From Nocardia bhagyanarayanae (lineage in GTDB: Bacteria > Actinomycetota > Actinomycetes > Mycobacteriales > Mycobacteriaceae), in contig NZ_VFPG01000001.1 of NCBI RefSeq assembly GCF_006716565.1, positions 5,270,001-5,334,000 on the forward strand: 64,000 nt of DNA, written 5' to 3'. The notes below the pieces were generated by a model. The model was not told the origin of the DNA. It saw only the letters and a program-made list of their open reading frames with translations, and did no database searches. Positions 1 through 6,911 of the stretch are shown here, piece after piece; positions within the stretch are counted from its first letter, which is position 1, and every line of letters starts with the position of its first letter. The position numbers were made by a program, and so were the translations under genes.

Positions 1-681
1 CAGCAAGGGGTCTGCCTATTCGAGCACTGCGGCGACGGGGGCGTTGCAGACCAAACGCGATCCGGTCAAGCTCGCGGGCGCCTGCTTCGCTGCGACGCCT
101 GCGGCCGCAAGATGCAGGCCGAAGTGGTCAGCGGAATCGTCTACTACCGCTGCCGAGCCAAGACCCTGGCCCCCGCCAGCCCCGTTCTCGCCGAGCATCC
201 CGTCACGGTCAAATTGCGCGAGGACCACCTCGTCGCACCGATCGACCGCTGGCTGGCCACCCTGTTCCATCGGACCCATCGCGACCACACCATCGCCAGC
301 CTGCTCACGGCTCAAGACGACAACGACCACGACACACACCGCGCACTACTGCGCCGCCGTATCGCCGATGCCGACGCCAAACTCGAACGCCATCTCGCCG
401 CCATCGAAGCAGGAGTAGACCCCCCAAGTCCTCGTCACCGCGATGAACACCGCCCAAGCCGACAAAGCGGCAGCACAAACAGAGCTACAAAACCTGCCCG
501 CTCTGACCGAGACCGAGATCCGCAAACTCATCGGCTCCCTCGGCGATATATCAGCCGTCCTCACCGCAGGCGCCCGAGCCGACAAGCGGACCTCTGCCAG
601 GTTCTCCGCCTCCCCATACAAAAGGCCCCGGCAACTGGTGTTGCCGGGGCCTATCTGCACTGTGTCCGGAGGGGGACTTGA
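1..681 (+). pseudogene. Serine recombinase C-terminal remnant with two compensating frameshifts
   Basis: The open reading frame enters from outside the window, so only the C-terminal part is seen. The first 140 codons read like the zinc beta-ribbon and coiled-coil region of a large serine recombinase (RLLRCDACGRKM, later YYRCRAK, then a charged helical stretch ending IEAGVDP). At the C5 run at 421-425 the recombinase-like reading moves one frame on (QVLVTAMNTAQADKAAAQTE ... LTAGARADK). Near 590 it returns to the first frame (ADLCQVLRL). This looks like one inserted and one missing base. The frame ends CVRRGT-stop, with the stop at 679-681 inside the oppositely oriented tRNA-Leu gene. The last 30 codons also run through the tRNA terminator, so true recombinase homology probably ends near 612. 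It could be a decayed integrase or carry two sequencing errors. Family call is firm; activity is doubtful. Confidence 0.7.
623..652 (-). terminator. Rho-independent terminator of tRNA-Leu
   Basis: A perfect 13-bp inverted repeat (623-635 with 640-652) has the loop TGGT. On the minus strand it is followed by TTTTG, and it lies just past the 3' end of the minus-strand tRNA-Leu. It also falls inside the tail of the recombinase-like frame, which suggests that this part is tRNA flank and not element DNA. Confidence 0.85.
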
Positions 682-747
682 ACCCCCACGCCCGATAAAG
701 GGCACTAGCACCTCAAGCTAGCGCGTCTGCCATTCCGCCACCCGGAC
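663..747 (-). tRNA. tRNA-Leu (anticodon GAG), CCA not encoded
   Basis: The 85-nt sequence folds as a class II tRNA. The acceptor is GTCCGGG with TCCGGAC, the anticodon stem is CTAGC/GCTAG with loop TTGAGGT (anticodon GAG), there is a long variable arm (GCCC/GGGC), and the T arm reads GGGGGTTCAAGTCCCCC. The discriminator base is A. The next bases are CAG, so CCA is not encoded. A near-identical copy lies at 2304-2391 in the opposite orientation. The two differ at one acceptor-stem base and in the encoded CCA. Confidence 0.95.
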
Positions 748-845
748 CGGTGGTGCTCAGCAAGGTTATCGGATGTGGCGGCTGGGGCCAAATCGCGGTA
801 GGAATCGCTGGTCAACGGGTGGTTCGGGGGCGGATGGGAGGCGGG

Positions 846-1715
846 TCAGCGCAGCTCTTCGAAGGTGCGCTCGAAGGCGAGGGCACCGTGGCCGTCGGCG
901 ACCTGGCGGTCGATGAGGGTCTTGATCGGGCCGATCACGTCGAGCGCGACGCCGGCGTCGCGGCTGGCGCGCACGATGGCGTCCATCGCGGCCTTGTGGA
1001 AGTTCAGGTGCTGGACGTCGGTGGTGTAGTCGCCGCCGTCGATGATCCGGCCGTACTCCGGGATGAGCTGGGCCATCGCCGTCACCCAGGCGGTCGCTCG
1101 TTCGGCGAACGCGCTGGCCGAGGCGCCCGTGGAGCGCACGAGCGCCGCGCCGTGCAGGAAGCCGGCGAACATGGCGTACATGTTCGAGAGCAGGGCGAAG
1201 TCCCAGGTCGCGGCGAGGCCCGCGTCCTCTCCGAAATAGTCTGCGGCGGCCGCGGATTCGAGCAACTCGCGGTTGCCGTCGAAGACCTTGGGCGACCCGC
1301 TGTACAGGATGGACGCGCCGGGCTGGCCGATCATCGGAGGCACCGCCATGATGCCGCCGTCGAGGTAGTCGATGCCGTGCCGTTCGGCCCATCTGCCGAG
1401 TTCACGGGATTCCTCGGGTGCGGTGCTGGTCAGGTTGATCACCTGCTTGCCCGACAGCCGCTCGGCGACCGGGTCGAGCGCGGCGTGCACCGAGGCGTGG
1501 TCGAGCAGGACGACCACGATCACCTCGCCCGCGTTCACCGCTTCTTCCACGGTGGCCGCGCCGACCGCTCCGGCCGCGACCAGGTCGGCGTCCTTGCCCG
1601 GGGTCCGGTTCCAGACGGTGGTGGGTCGTCCGGTCTTCAGGAAGGCCGCCGCGAGGGCTTGGCCCATCGCGCCGAGTCCGAGGACCGTGACCGGGTTCTG
1701 CTGGTTCTCCGCCAT
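846..1715 (-). CDS. NAD(P)-binding oxidoreductase, imine reductase / beta-hydroxyacid dehydrogenase superfamily
   Basis: The 289-residue protein begins with a Rossmann fold (GLGAMGQALA near residue 13, VWNRTP near 40, as in NADPH-preferring members). The first domain continues through NLTSTAPEE and GGIMAVPPMIGQPGA, and the helical C-terminal half is that of the imine reductase (IRED) group, not of 3-hydroxyisobutyrate dehydrogenases. Length fits the family. It probably reduces an imine or related substrate with NADPH in the cytoplasm; the natural substrate is unknown. The ATG start has AAGGAG upstream. It is transcribed divergently from an HxlR-type regulator with a palindrome between them, a usual arrangement for a regulator and its target. 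Confidence 0.82.
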   Translation of the reverse strand: MAENQQNPVTVLGLGAMGQALAAAFLKTGRPTTVWNRTPGKDADLVAAGAVGAATVEEAVNAGEVIVVVLLDHASVHAALDPVAERLSGKQVINLTSTAPEESRELGRWAERHGIDYLDGGIMAVPPMIGQPGASILYSGSPKVFDGNRELLESAAAADYFGEDAGLAATWDFALLSNMYAMFAGFLHGAALVRSTGASASAFAERATAWVTAMAQLIPEYGRIIDGGDYTTDVQHLNFHKAAMDAIVRASRDAGVALDVIGPIKTLIDRQVADGHGALAFERTFEELR

Positions 1716-1793
1716 CGCGGGTCAACTCCTTGGGTTGCAAACGTTGTGGTCAGCGCGCTGGAATCAACAGTGCGCGAGTGACGTTGGGTCGAC

Positions 1794-1820
1794 AAGTACC
1801 TACTATTCGGTCGGGTACTT
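1794..1820. promoter_or_regulatory. Probable HxlR operator
   Basis: AAGTACC (1794-1800) and GGTACTT (1814-1820) form a perfect 7-bp inverted repeat with a 13-bp spacer. It sits between the divergent oxidoreductase and HxlR genes, 36 bp before the regulator start. GTAC-containing dyads are typical for HxlR-family proteins. The assignment to this regulator is inferred from position. Confidence 0.5.
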
Positions 1821-1856
1821 ACCCACACGTATGTGAGCAGCTAGCGAGGTGCGGCA

Positions 1857-2213
1857 ATGGGCGCGAAGAGATCAGGACCATATTTCTGCGGCATCGACGC
1901 GGCCATGGACGTGATCGGCGGCAAGTGGAAGGCGCTCATTCTCTGGGAGCTCGAGGAGAACGGGGTGCGCCGTTTCGGCGAACTGCGCCGCGGCCTGCCC
2001 GGCGTCTCCGAGAAGATGCTCATCCAGCAGCTGCGCGAGCTCGAGGAGGACGGCATCGTCACTCGCGAGGTCTTCCCGGAGATTCCGCCGCGCGTGGAAT
2101 ACGAGCTCACCGAACTCGGTTCCGCCCTCAATCGCGCCCTCGAACCGCTCGGCGCATGGGGTCGCGACCGCATCGAACGCATCGGTGCCGGCCGAGTGCA
2201 TGTCCCCGCCTGA
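1857..2213 (+). CDS. HxlR-family winged-helix transcriptional regulator
   Basis: The 118-residue protein is a single HxlR winged-helix domain: GKWKALILWEL near residue 23, RRFGELRRGLPGVSEKMLIQQLRELEEDGI, and the wing EYELTELG. Proteins of this family bind DNA as dimers and often sense electrophiles or redox changes through a conserved N-terminal Cys. Here the only N-terminal Cys is in YFCGIDAAM, at the position usual for the family. GAGGTG lies 10 bases before the ATG. It is divergent from the IRED-like gene and probably controls it and itself through the 1794-1820 dyad. Confidence 0.85.
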   Translation: MGAKRSGPYFCGIDAAMDVIGGKWKALILWELEENGVRRFGELRRGLPGVSEKMLIQQLRELEEDGIVTREVFPEIPPRVEYELTELGSALNRALEPLGAWGRDRIERIGAGRVHVPA

Positions 2214-2303
2214 CCTGGCGATTTGGTGATCCCCCCGGCCACCCGTTTATGATCATGATCCGCTGGCGACGCCAAGTCGCCACGGACACAACAGAACACA
2301 CCG

Positions 2304-2391
2304 GTCCGGGTGGCGGAATGGCAGACGCGCTAGCTTGAGGTGCTAGTGCCCTTTATCGGGCGTGGGGGTTCAAGTCCCCCTTCGGACACCA
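2304..2391 (+). tRNA. tRNA-Leu (anticodon GAG) with encoded CCA
   Basis: The body is 85 nt (2304-2388) plus CCA at 2389-2391. It has the same class II fold as the copy at 663-747: anticodon loop TTGAGGT, variable-arm stem GCCC/GGGC, T arm GGGGGTTCAAGTCCCCC. The acceptor 3' strand is TTCGGAC, giving two G-T pairs, where the other copy has TCCGGAC. The two copies are inverted relative to each other and flank the IRED/HxlR pair. Confidence 0.95.
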
Positions 2392-2472
2392 GTGCTGACC
2401 CACACGGGTGGCAGCGAGCAATTTCGAGTTTCTGGGTACTGGTACACCAACGCTCGGTACAACCGAGCCTCT

Positions 2473-2715
2473 TCACCGCCAGAGTCGCTGATAAGGCATG
2501 GGCCGCATCGCTTCCCGCATATCCTGATCGATTTGTATCGTTGCCACCCGCAATTCGTACAGTGCCTTGGCAAAAGTGTGCGCTGCTACGAAGTCGGCGT
2601 GGTAGTGCATCGGCGGCCAACCCGGGAATTGAACCGTGACATGGCATTGCATTCGCATTACCTCGGTCGCAGTGATATCCGGCCGTTGGCCGTTGGAATC
2701 TGTTTCAGGGTTCAT
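2473..2715 (-). CDS. Small hypothetical protein coupled to the CocE/NonD hydrolase gene
   Basis: This 80-residue protein is not recognised. Its ATG overlaps the stop of the upstream hydrolase gene as ATGA (2712-2715), which suggests translational coupling. The middle part (MQCHVTVQFPGWPPMHYHAD...AAHTFAKALYEL) looks like a folded small domain with a His-rich strand. No signal peptide or membrane helix is visible. An internal Met (MQCHVTV) could be the start instead. The coupling is the main reason to accept it as a gene. Confidence 0.5.
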   Translation of the reverse strand: MNPETDSNGQRPDITATEVMRMQCHVTVQFPGWPPMHYHADFVAAHTFAKALYELRVATIQIDQDMREAMRPMPYQRLWR

Positions 2716-4430
2716 TCGCCGTTCAGGATCGGCAGGAGCAGGCGTGAGCTGGAGTGCACCGTGTTGACGCCTGCGATGTCGACGGGGGCGTGACTGAAGA
2801 GCAGCATGGGCTGGAAGTCGTCGCGAGTGTCGTCGCTGGTGAGGATCAGCCGGATGCGGTGCCCGCGCTGGAATCGGCGGGCATTGGCGACCAGCGGGAT
2901 TCGGTAGTCGACCGGCTCGCCAGAAGGGATAGGGACCTGCGCACGCGCCGGGAGGACGGGCCTGCCCGTTTCGCTAGCGTCCTCGTCGACATGGCGCATG
3001 GAGGCGCGCAGCCAGCCCTGAGTGATGTCGGTGGCCCCGCCGTCCGGGCCCACGTCTTGCAGGAGCAGGATCCATGCCGTGTCGGTCGCGCTGCTGGTGG
3101 CGGTGAGCCGTAGTTCGGGGTGGCCGACCATGTCGATGTCGCCGGGAAGCGGGTCGCTGGTCCAATTCAGCTGTGCGGGAAGCGCGTTCGCGCCGTCGGT
3201 GGCGTAGCTGCGCTCGCCGGAACGCTCGCCGGGTGTAAGGGAGCCGTCGGCGTTGAGCGCCAAGGGGGCGTGGGTGGCCGGCGGCGGCCAGGAGCCGGCG
3301 GTGCGCCACTGTTCGGCGCCGGGCAGCCAATAGCGAATGGCGGGGCCTTCGAGAATGCCGGTGTCTCGTCCTTTGAGCCAGTGGTCGAACCAGGCGAGGG
3401 CCTCGATGTGCATGCTCTCCCACGGCCATGGCAGACCGTAGTCCCCGAGCATGGCCATGCGCACGTGCGGGTTGTGGGCGAGGGCATCCCAGGCTTCGAA
3501 GAGCCCGGTCAGATGAAGGGGGACGTTGGACCACTCGCCACCGAGGTAGACGGGGATGTCGACGTCGGCGAGCCGTCCGGTCAGGTCACGCTCATCCCAC
3601 CACGCATCGCGGGTGGGGTGAGCGGTGGCCACTGCCTCGAGCAGCGCGTTCCACGGGTGGGCGTCGTGGCGGAAGCGGCTGACCTGCTCCAGTCTGCGGT
3701 GCACCTCGACGGCGTCGCTCTGGCTGAACCGCCGGTGGATGGCGGGGATGGCGAGGAACCGGCGCAGGAGACGGGACAGGCCCTTGCGGTAGAGGCGGTC
3801 GCCGTGGGCGGAGAGGACACCCAGCGCATGGATCCACGGGGTAATGAAGGCCTCGCTCAGCAGGCCGTTGTGGTAGGCGGCCTCCCGGGCCTGGACAGTG
3901 ACGTTGAAGGGGAACAGCGCCTCGAGGTGTGGCGGGCGCTGGGTGGCTGCCTCCAACTGGCTCATGGCGTAGTAGCTGATGCCGATCATGCCTACTTTCC
4001 CGTCGCACCATGGCTGCGCGGCGACCCACTCGACCAGGTCGAACAGGTCCTTGCGCTCCTGCTCGTCGAAGAAGGTGTAGACGCCGCCCGAGCCGACCGT
4101 GCCCCGGAGGTTGGCGATGACATGGGCGTAGCCGCGCGGCACCCAGAAATCGCTGGCACCGGCCTCGATGATGGCGGCGGGTGCACCCAGGTCCTGGAGC
4201 TGGCGGGGGTAGGGAGCCGCCGCGACCAGGGCGGGAAACCTGCCCTCGGCGTCGGGCCGGTGAATGTCGGCCAGCAGGTGGATGCCATCGCGAACCGGGA
4301 TGGGCACGTTGTCTTCGCGTGTCGTCCTGTGGCCGGCCGGGGACAGATTGCGGTACTGACGACCAGTGGTCTGCGGTCCGTTGAGCAGACGCTGACCTGG
4401 CTCTACTCCAGCGGCCTTGAATCGGGCCAT
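2712..4430 (-). CDS. CocE/NonD family alpha/beta hydrolase (X-Pro dipeptidyl-peptidase-like)
   Basis: The 572-residue protein has the CocE/NonD layout. It starts with REDNVPIPVRDGIHLLADIHRP and continues to a nucleophile elbow, GMIGISYYAMSQ, in which GISYYA carries the Ser. A helical cap follows, then a C-terminal jelly-roll domain (PGDIDMVGHPELRLTATSS...FQRGHRIRLILTSDD). The family hydrolyses esters, amides or acyl-peptides such as cocaine-like esters and glutaryl-amides; the substrate here is unknown. No signal peptide is seen. ATG at 4430 is chosen because GAGAG precedes it and the longer frame would run through an operator at 4440-4460. TetR regulation is likely. Confidence 0.85.
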   Translation of the reverse strand: MARFKAAGVEPGQRLLNGPQTTGRQYRNLSPAGHRTTREDNVPIPVRDGIHLLADIHRPDAEGRFPALVAAAPYPRQLQDLGAPAAIIEAGASDFWVPRGYAHVIANLRGTVGSGGVYTFFDEQERKDLFDLVEWVAAQPWCDGKVGMIGISYYAMSQLEAATQRPPHLEALFPFNVTVQAREAAYHNGLLSEAFITPWIHALGVLSAHGDRLYRKGLSRLLRRFLAIPAIHRRFSQSDAVEVHRRLEQVSRFRHDAHPWNALLEAVATAHPTRDAWWDERDLTGRLADVDIPVYLGGEWSNVPLHLTGLFEAWDALAHNPHVRMAMLGDYGLPWPWESMHIEALAWFDHWLKGRDTGILEGPAIRYWLPGAEQWRTAGSWPPPATHAPLALNADGSLTPGERSGERSYATDGANALPAQLNWTSDPLPGDIDMVGHPELRLTATSSATDTAWILLLQDVGPDGGATDITQGWLRASMRHVDEDASETGRPVLPARAQVPIPSGEPVDYRIPLVANARRFQRGHRIRLILTSDDTRDDFQPMLLFSHAPVDIAGVNTVHSSSRLLLPILNGE

Positions 4431-4439
4431 TGCACTCTC

Positions 4440-4460
4440 ATTTCCACATATACGGAAATT
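4440..4460. promoter_or_regulatory. TetR operator copy 1 (hydrolase promoter)
   Basis: A 21-bp dyad with arms ATTTCC and GGAAATT lies 10 bp before the hydrolase start. It has the same layout (ATTTC-N11-GAAAT) as 4506-4526 and 5415-5435, the last of which lies upstream of the tetR gene. Confidence 0.65.
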
Positions 4461-4505
4461 AACTGCCCTCACCGTACGCGCGCCGCCTCCACGCGAGCAA
4501 GGGCA

Positions 4506-4526
4506 ATTTCCATATGCCGTGAAAAT
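4506..4526. promoter_or_regulatory. TetR operator copy 2 (hydrolase promoter region)
   Basis: A 21-bp dyad, ATTTC-N11-GAAAAT, is the second copy upstream of the hydrolase. Its centre is 66 bp from that of copy 1. It shares CCGTGAAA with the copy at 5415-5435. Confidence 0.6.
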
Positions 4527-4717
4527 ATTGGAGAGTCTTGGCGATACCAGGGGGCTCGCTCGCCTACCAGGCGGTCGCCGGGAGTTCGCCGCGGCCTGCG
4601 CGTCAGCGCGGCGACATGGGCATGACGCCGCCGCGCCTCACTGTCGTACGGGTCGGGGCCGTGAGTGCTCAAGGGGATCCGGGACCGGGCCGGGACGGAT
4701 GCGTCGTCCGCGTGCCG

Positions 4718-5335
4718 TCAGGCATTCCCGGGGATGTCCCCGCCGAGGGCGCCGGTGAGATAGTGCTGCACAGTCGGCGCGATCAGGCGGATGACCTGCT
4801 CCGAGGGGATGTCGGCGATAGGGGCGATCGCCCAGACGTAACGTGTCATCGCAAGGCCCACGATCTGCGTGGAGACCAGATTCGCGCGCACCGCGGCCTC
4901 GTCGCGGTCGAGGCTCGCCGACACGATCTGCAGGACGAGCGCGGAGAAGACGGAGCGGAGCCGCTCCATGGCGAGGGGCTCGTGACTCGCCGCGAGGATG
5001 ATCGAGCGCAGGACCTCCGCGGTGGCCGGGTCGTCCCACAAGCGCAGCGCCGCCTCCACGAACGCCCGCCCGCGCTCCTCCAGTGGCACCTGGGCGGCCT
5101 CGGCAATGCGCTCACCGAAGGCGGCCGGCGGCTCCAGCGCCGCCTTCAACAATCCCGCTTTGTTGGAGAAGTAGTAGTTCACCAGGGTGGGATCCACCTC
5201 GGCGGCCTGAGCCACCGACCGCAACGAGGTCCCGGTGTAACCGCGCTCGGCGAAGGACTTGCGGGCCGCCGTCAGGATGCGGTCCGCCTGCGCGCCACGT
5301 TCCCCACGGGGACCCCTTCCTCCTCGTGCCGCCAT
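4718..5335 (-). CDS. TetR/AcrR-family transcriptional regulator
   Basis: The 205-residue protein has an N-terminal TetR helix-turn-helix (ADRILTAARKSFAERGYTGTSLRSVAQAAEVDPTLVNYYFSNKAGLL read in parts, about residues 18-68). A helical ligand domain of PsrA/PaaR-like type follows. ATG at 5335 is chosen over upstream starts because GAGGGGGAC lies in front of it. The gene lies upstream of the hydrolase gene on the same strand, 288 bp apart. Matching palindromes before both genes suggest that it represses itself and the hydrolase and is released by a hydrolase substrate or product. Confidence 0.85.
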   Translation of the reverse strand: MAARGGRGPRGERGAQADRILTAARKSFAERGYTGTSLRSVAQAAEVDPTLVNYYFSNKAGLLKAALEPPAAFGERIAEAAQVPLEERGRAFVEAALRLWDDPATAEVLRSIILAASHEPLAMERLRSVFSALVLQIVSASLDRDEAAVRANLVSTQIVGLAMTRYVWAIAPIADIPSEQVIRLIAPTVQHYLTGALGGDIPGNA

Positions 5336-5414
5336 GTCCCGCCGTCCCCCTCTTGCCCATCCATGAGCTCGCGCGATTGCCTGCCGATGCGGTTTCAGCA
5401 CCTGCGCACAACAT

Positions 5415-5435
5415 ATTTCAGTATTCCGTGAAATT
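5415..5435. promoter_or_regulatory. TetR operator copy 3 (autoregulatory)
   Basis: A 21-bp dyad with arms ATTTCA and TGAAATT lies 80 bp upstream of the tetR start. It matches the two copies before the hydrolase gene. Confidence 0.6.
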
Positions 5436-5493
5436 GCAACCAGGGTCGGAAGACGCAGCAAGACAAGTCAGTTCGGCATCCCACCGCCGCGGG

Positions 5494-5907
5494 TCACAGG
5501 CCGGTCGGTGTATTGGGTGCCGAAGCGGTACCGCCCAAGGCCTGGGCCTTCAATTGTTCGAATTCCACGTCGGTGATCACACCGGAGTCGCGCAGGGCCT
5601 TGGCGTCGGCGATGTTCTCGGCGGGCGACTTACCCGCGACCTGCCGGATGTACTGATCGGTGGCTTGCTTCGCCTCGGCCTGCGCTTGTTGAGCGCGCAG
5701 CGCCATGCCCCGCCCGCGGACGATCAGGTACACGAGCGCCGACAGGTACGGCAGGAAGATCAGGGCGATCACCCACACGGCCTTGGCGATGCCGGAGACG
5801 GTGTGGTCGCGGAACAGATCCACGAGAATCTGGAACAGCACGATCAGGTACGCCACGAAGGCGAACACGAGGATCGTGTACCACACGTAATCCCAGAACG
5901 AATCCAT
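5494..5907 (-). CDS. PLDc_N/SHOCT domain membrane protein
   Basis: The 137-residue protein has two transmembrane helices (about residues 7-28 and 42-65; the second reads VWVIALIFLPYLSALVYLIV, the PLDc_N signature). A polar linker with AQQAQAEAKQATDQ follows, then a C-terminal SHOCT motif (ALRDSGVITDVEFEQLKAQALG). SHOCT segments are thought to mediate oligomerisation. The start is fixed by AGGAGG before the ATG. No operon partner is evident. The function is unknown, although such proteins are common near stress genes of actinomycetes. Confidence 0.75.
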   Translation of the reverse strand: MDSFWDYVWYTILVFAFVAYLIVLFQILVDLFRDHTVSGIAKAVWVIALIFLPYLSALVYLIVRGRGMALRAQQAQAEAKQATDQYIRQVAGKSPAENIADAKALRDSGVITDVEFEQLKAQALGGTASAPNTPTGL

Positions 5908-6334
5908 GCTGTGAACCTCCTCGGGCGGATCTCTTCCGTATCGTTGCCGACCATCGAATCCGGACTGCGGAGTGAATGGGACTGGCGGTCGGCCTCTCGG
6001 TCGAAAACAAACTTGTGTTTTCTTTGCGAGTTGTCCTGGCTTCGGCGACAGCTCGGGTGTGGTTCGAAAATAGGCGCACAGTGACGTCGGCGCCAGGGTT
6101 CGACGAAATTGCCGAGGAAATGGTACGTGTGAAGCGGCTCCCGCCGAGATACGAGCGTGCGGAGCGGTCACCGGCGAAGAGGATGATCATGGCTGATCGT
6201 GACTGCTAAAATCGCCGAATGAATACCGCCGCGGGGCGGTCCGATCGGCCGTTGTGCGGACCACTTCTTCGCGACCGTGCCGCTGGAGAGCGGTCCGCTT
6301 CTTCCCGCCCACACCGCTGGAGACGGAGGCGGAC
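5908..6334. other. Gene-free stretch with a short dyad
   Basis: I see no convincing gene here. It separates the minus-strand SHOCT gene from the plus-strand DyP-type operon. A dyad of GAAAACA (6003-6009) and TGTTTTC (6016-6022) with a 6-bp spacer lies in a locally AT-rich patch about 100 bp upstream of the SHOCT gene. It is a possible operator. No clear promoter consensus was found for either gene. Confidence 0.45.
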
Positions 6335-6895
6335 ATGATCAAAGGTGACGGGGATTGGTCCGCGCCGGCGGCGATGGCCATCCCGAAGGAAGGCTATTTC
6401 GAGCTCGAGCAGGGCCGGTACGGGCCGATATTCCCCCGCACACCGGCCAATTACGGCTTCTCGATCATCGCGAAGGTCAAACCGGGGCGCGAGACGGCGA
6501 TCCGGGAGTACGGCAAGCAGCTCGAGGCCGCGGTCCAGGAAGACCCCACCGTTCTGGCGCCGCTGCGGCTGCACTACCTGCGGTGGGTGCTGTTCGACAT
6601 CGGCGACGGCTTGTGTTTCCAATACCAGGGGATCTTCGACACCGAATTCGACAAGTACGTCGAGGACGCGATCGCCCTGTTCCTCTCGACGGGTATCACG
6701 ACCGTGTTCGTCAACCTCGAAGGGTTCCCGGAGGACTGGAGGACCGATACCGAAGCGGTCGTGAAGTTCTTCCGTGAGCATCAATTCCCGAGCTTCCTGG
6801 AGTACGGCGAGTACCCGTATGTGACCGCGGACGAGATCAAGAAAGCACTGCGCGTCAAGGCGGCGTTCTCCGGCATGCTCGACCAAATGCAGTAG
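6335..6895 (+). CDS. Hypothetical protein, possible ferredoxin-like fold, first gene of the DyP-type operon
   Basis: This 186-residue protein is not assigned to a named family. The segment YGFSIIAKVKPGRETAIREYGKQLE, read in two parts, followed by LHYLRWVLFDIGD, resembles the beta-alpha-beta elements of dimeric alpha+beta barrels. DyP peroxidases and some catalase-associated proteins use the same fold class, so a structural relationship to the next gene is possible. No signal peptide or membrane segment is present. The start is set by GGAGACGGAGG before the ATG at 6335. It ends 16 bp before the DyP-like gene and is probably cotranscribed with it. Confidence 0.65.
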   Translation: MIKGDGDWSAPAAMAIPKEGYFELEQGRYGPIFPRTPANYGFSIIAKVKPGRETAIREYGKQLEAAVQEDPTVLAPLRLHYLRWVLFDIGDGLCFQYQGIFDTEFDKYVEDAIALFLSTGITTVFVNLEGFPEDWRTDTEAVVKFFREHQFPSFLEYGEYPYVTADEIKKALRVKAAFSGMLDQMQ

Positions 6896-6911
6896 AACCA
6901 CGAGGTCGTTG

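Noticed and set aside
663..2391. The two tRNA-Leu copies as attL/attR of one integrated element
   Set aside because: The copies are inverted, not direct, so they cannot be the two attachment sites of a single integration. The DNA between them looks like normal chromosome.
4469..4672. A 67-codon minus-strand frame between tetR and the hydrolase gene
   Set aside because: It overlaps an operator, is Arg-rich and lacks a ribosome-binding site.
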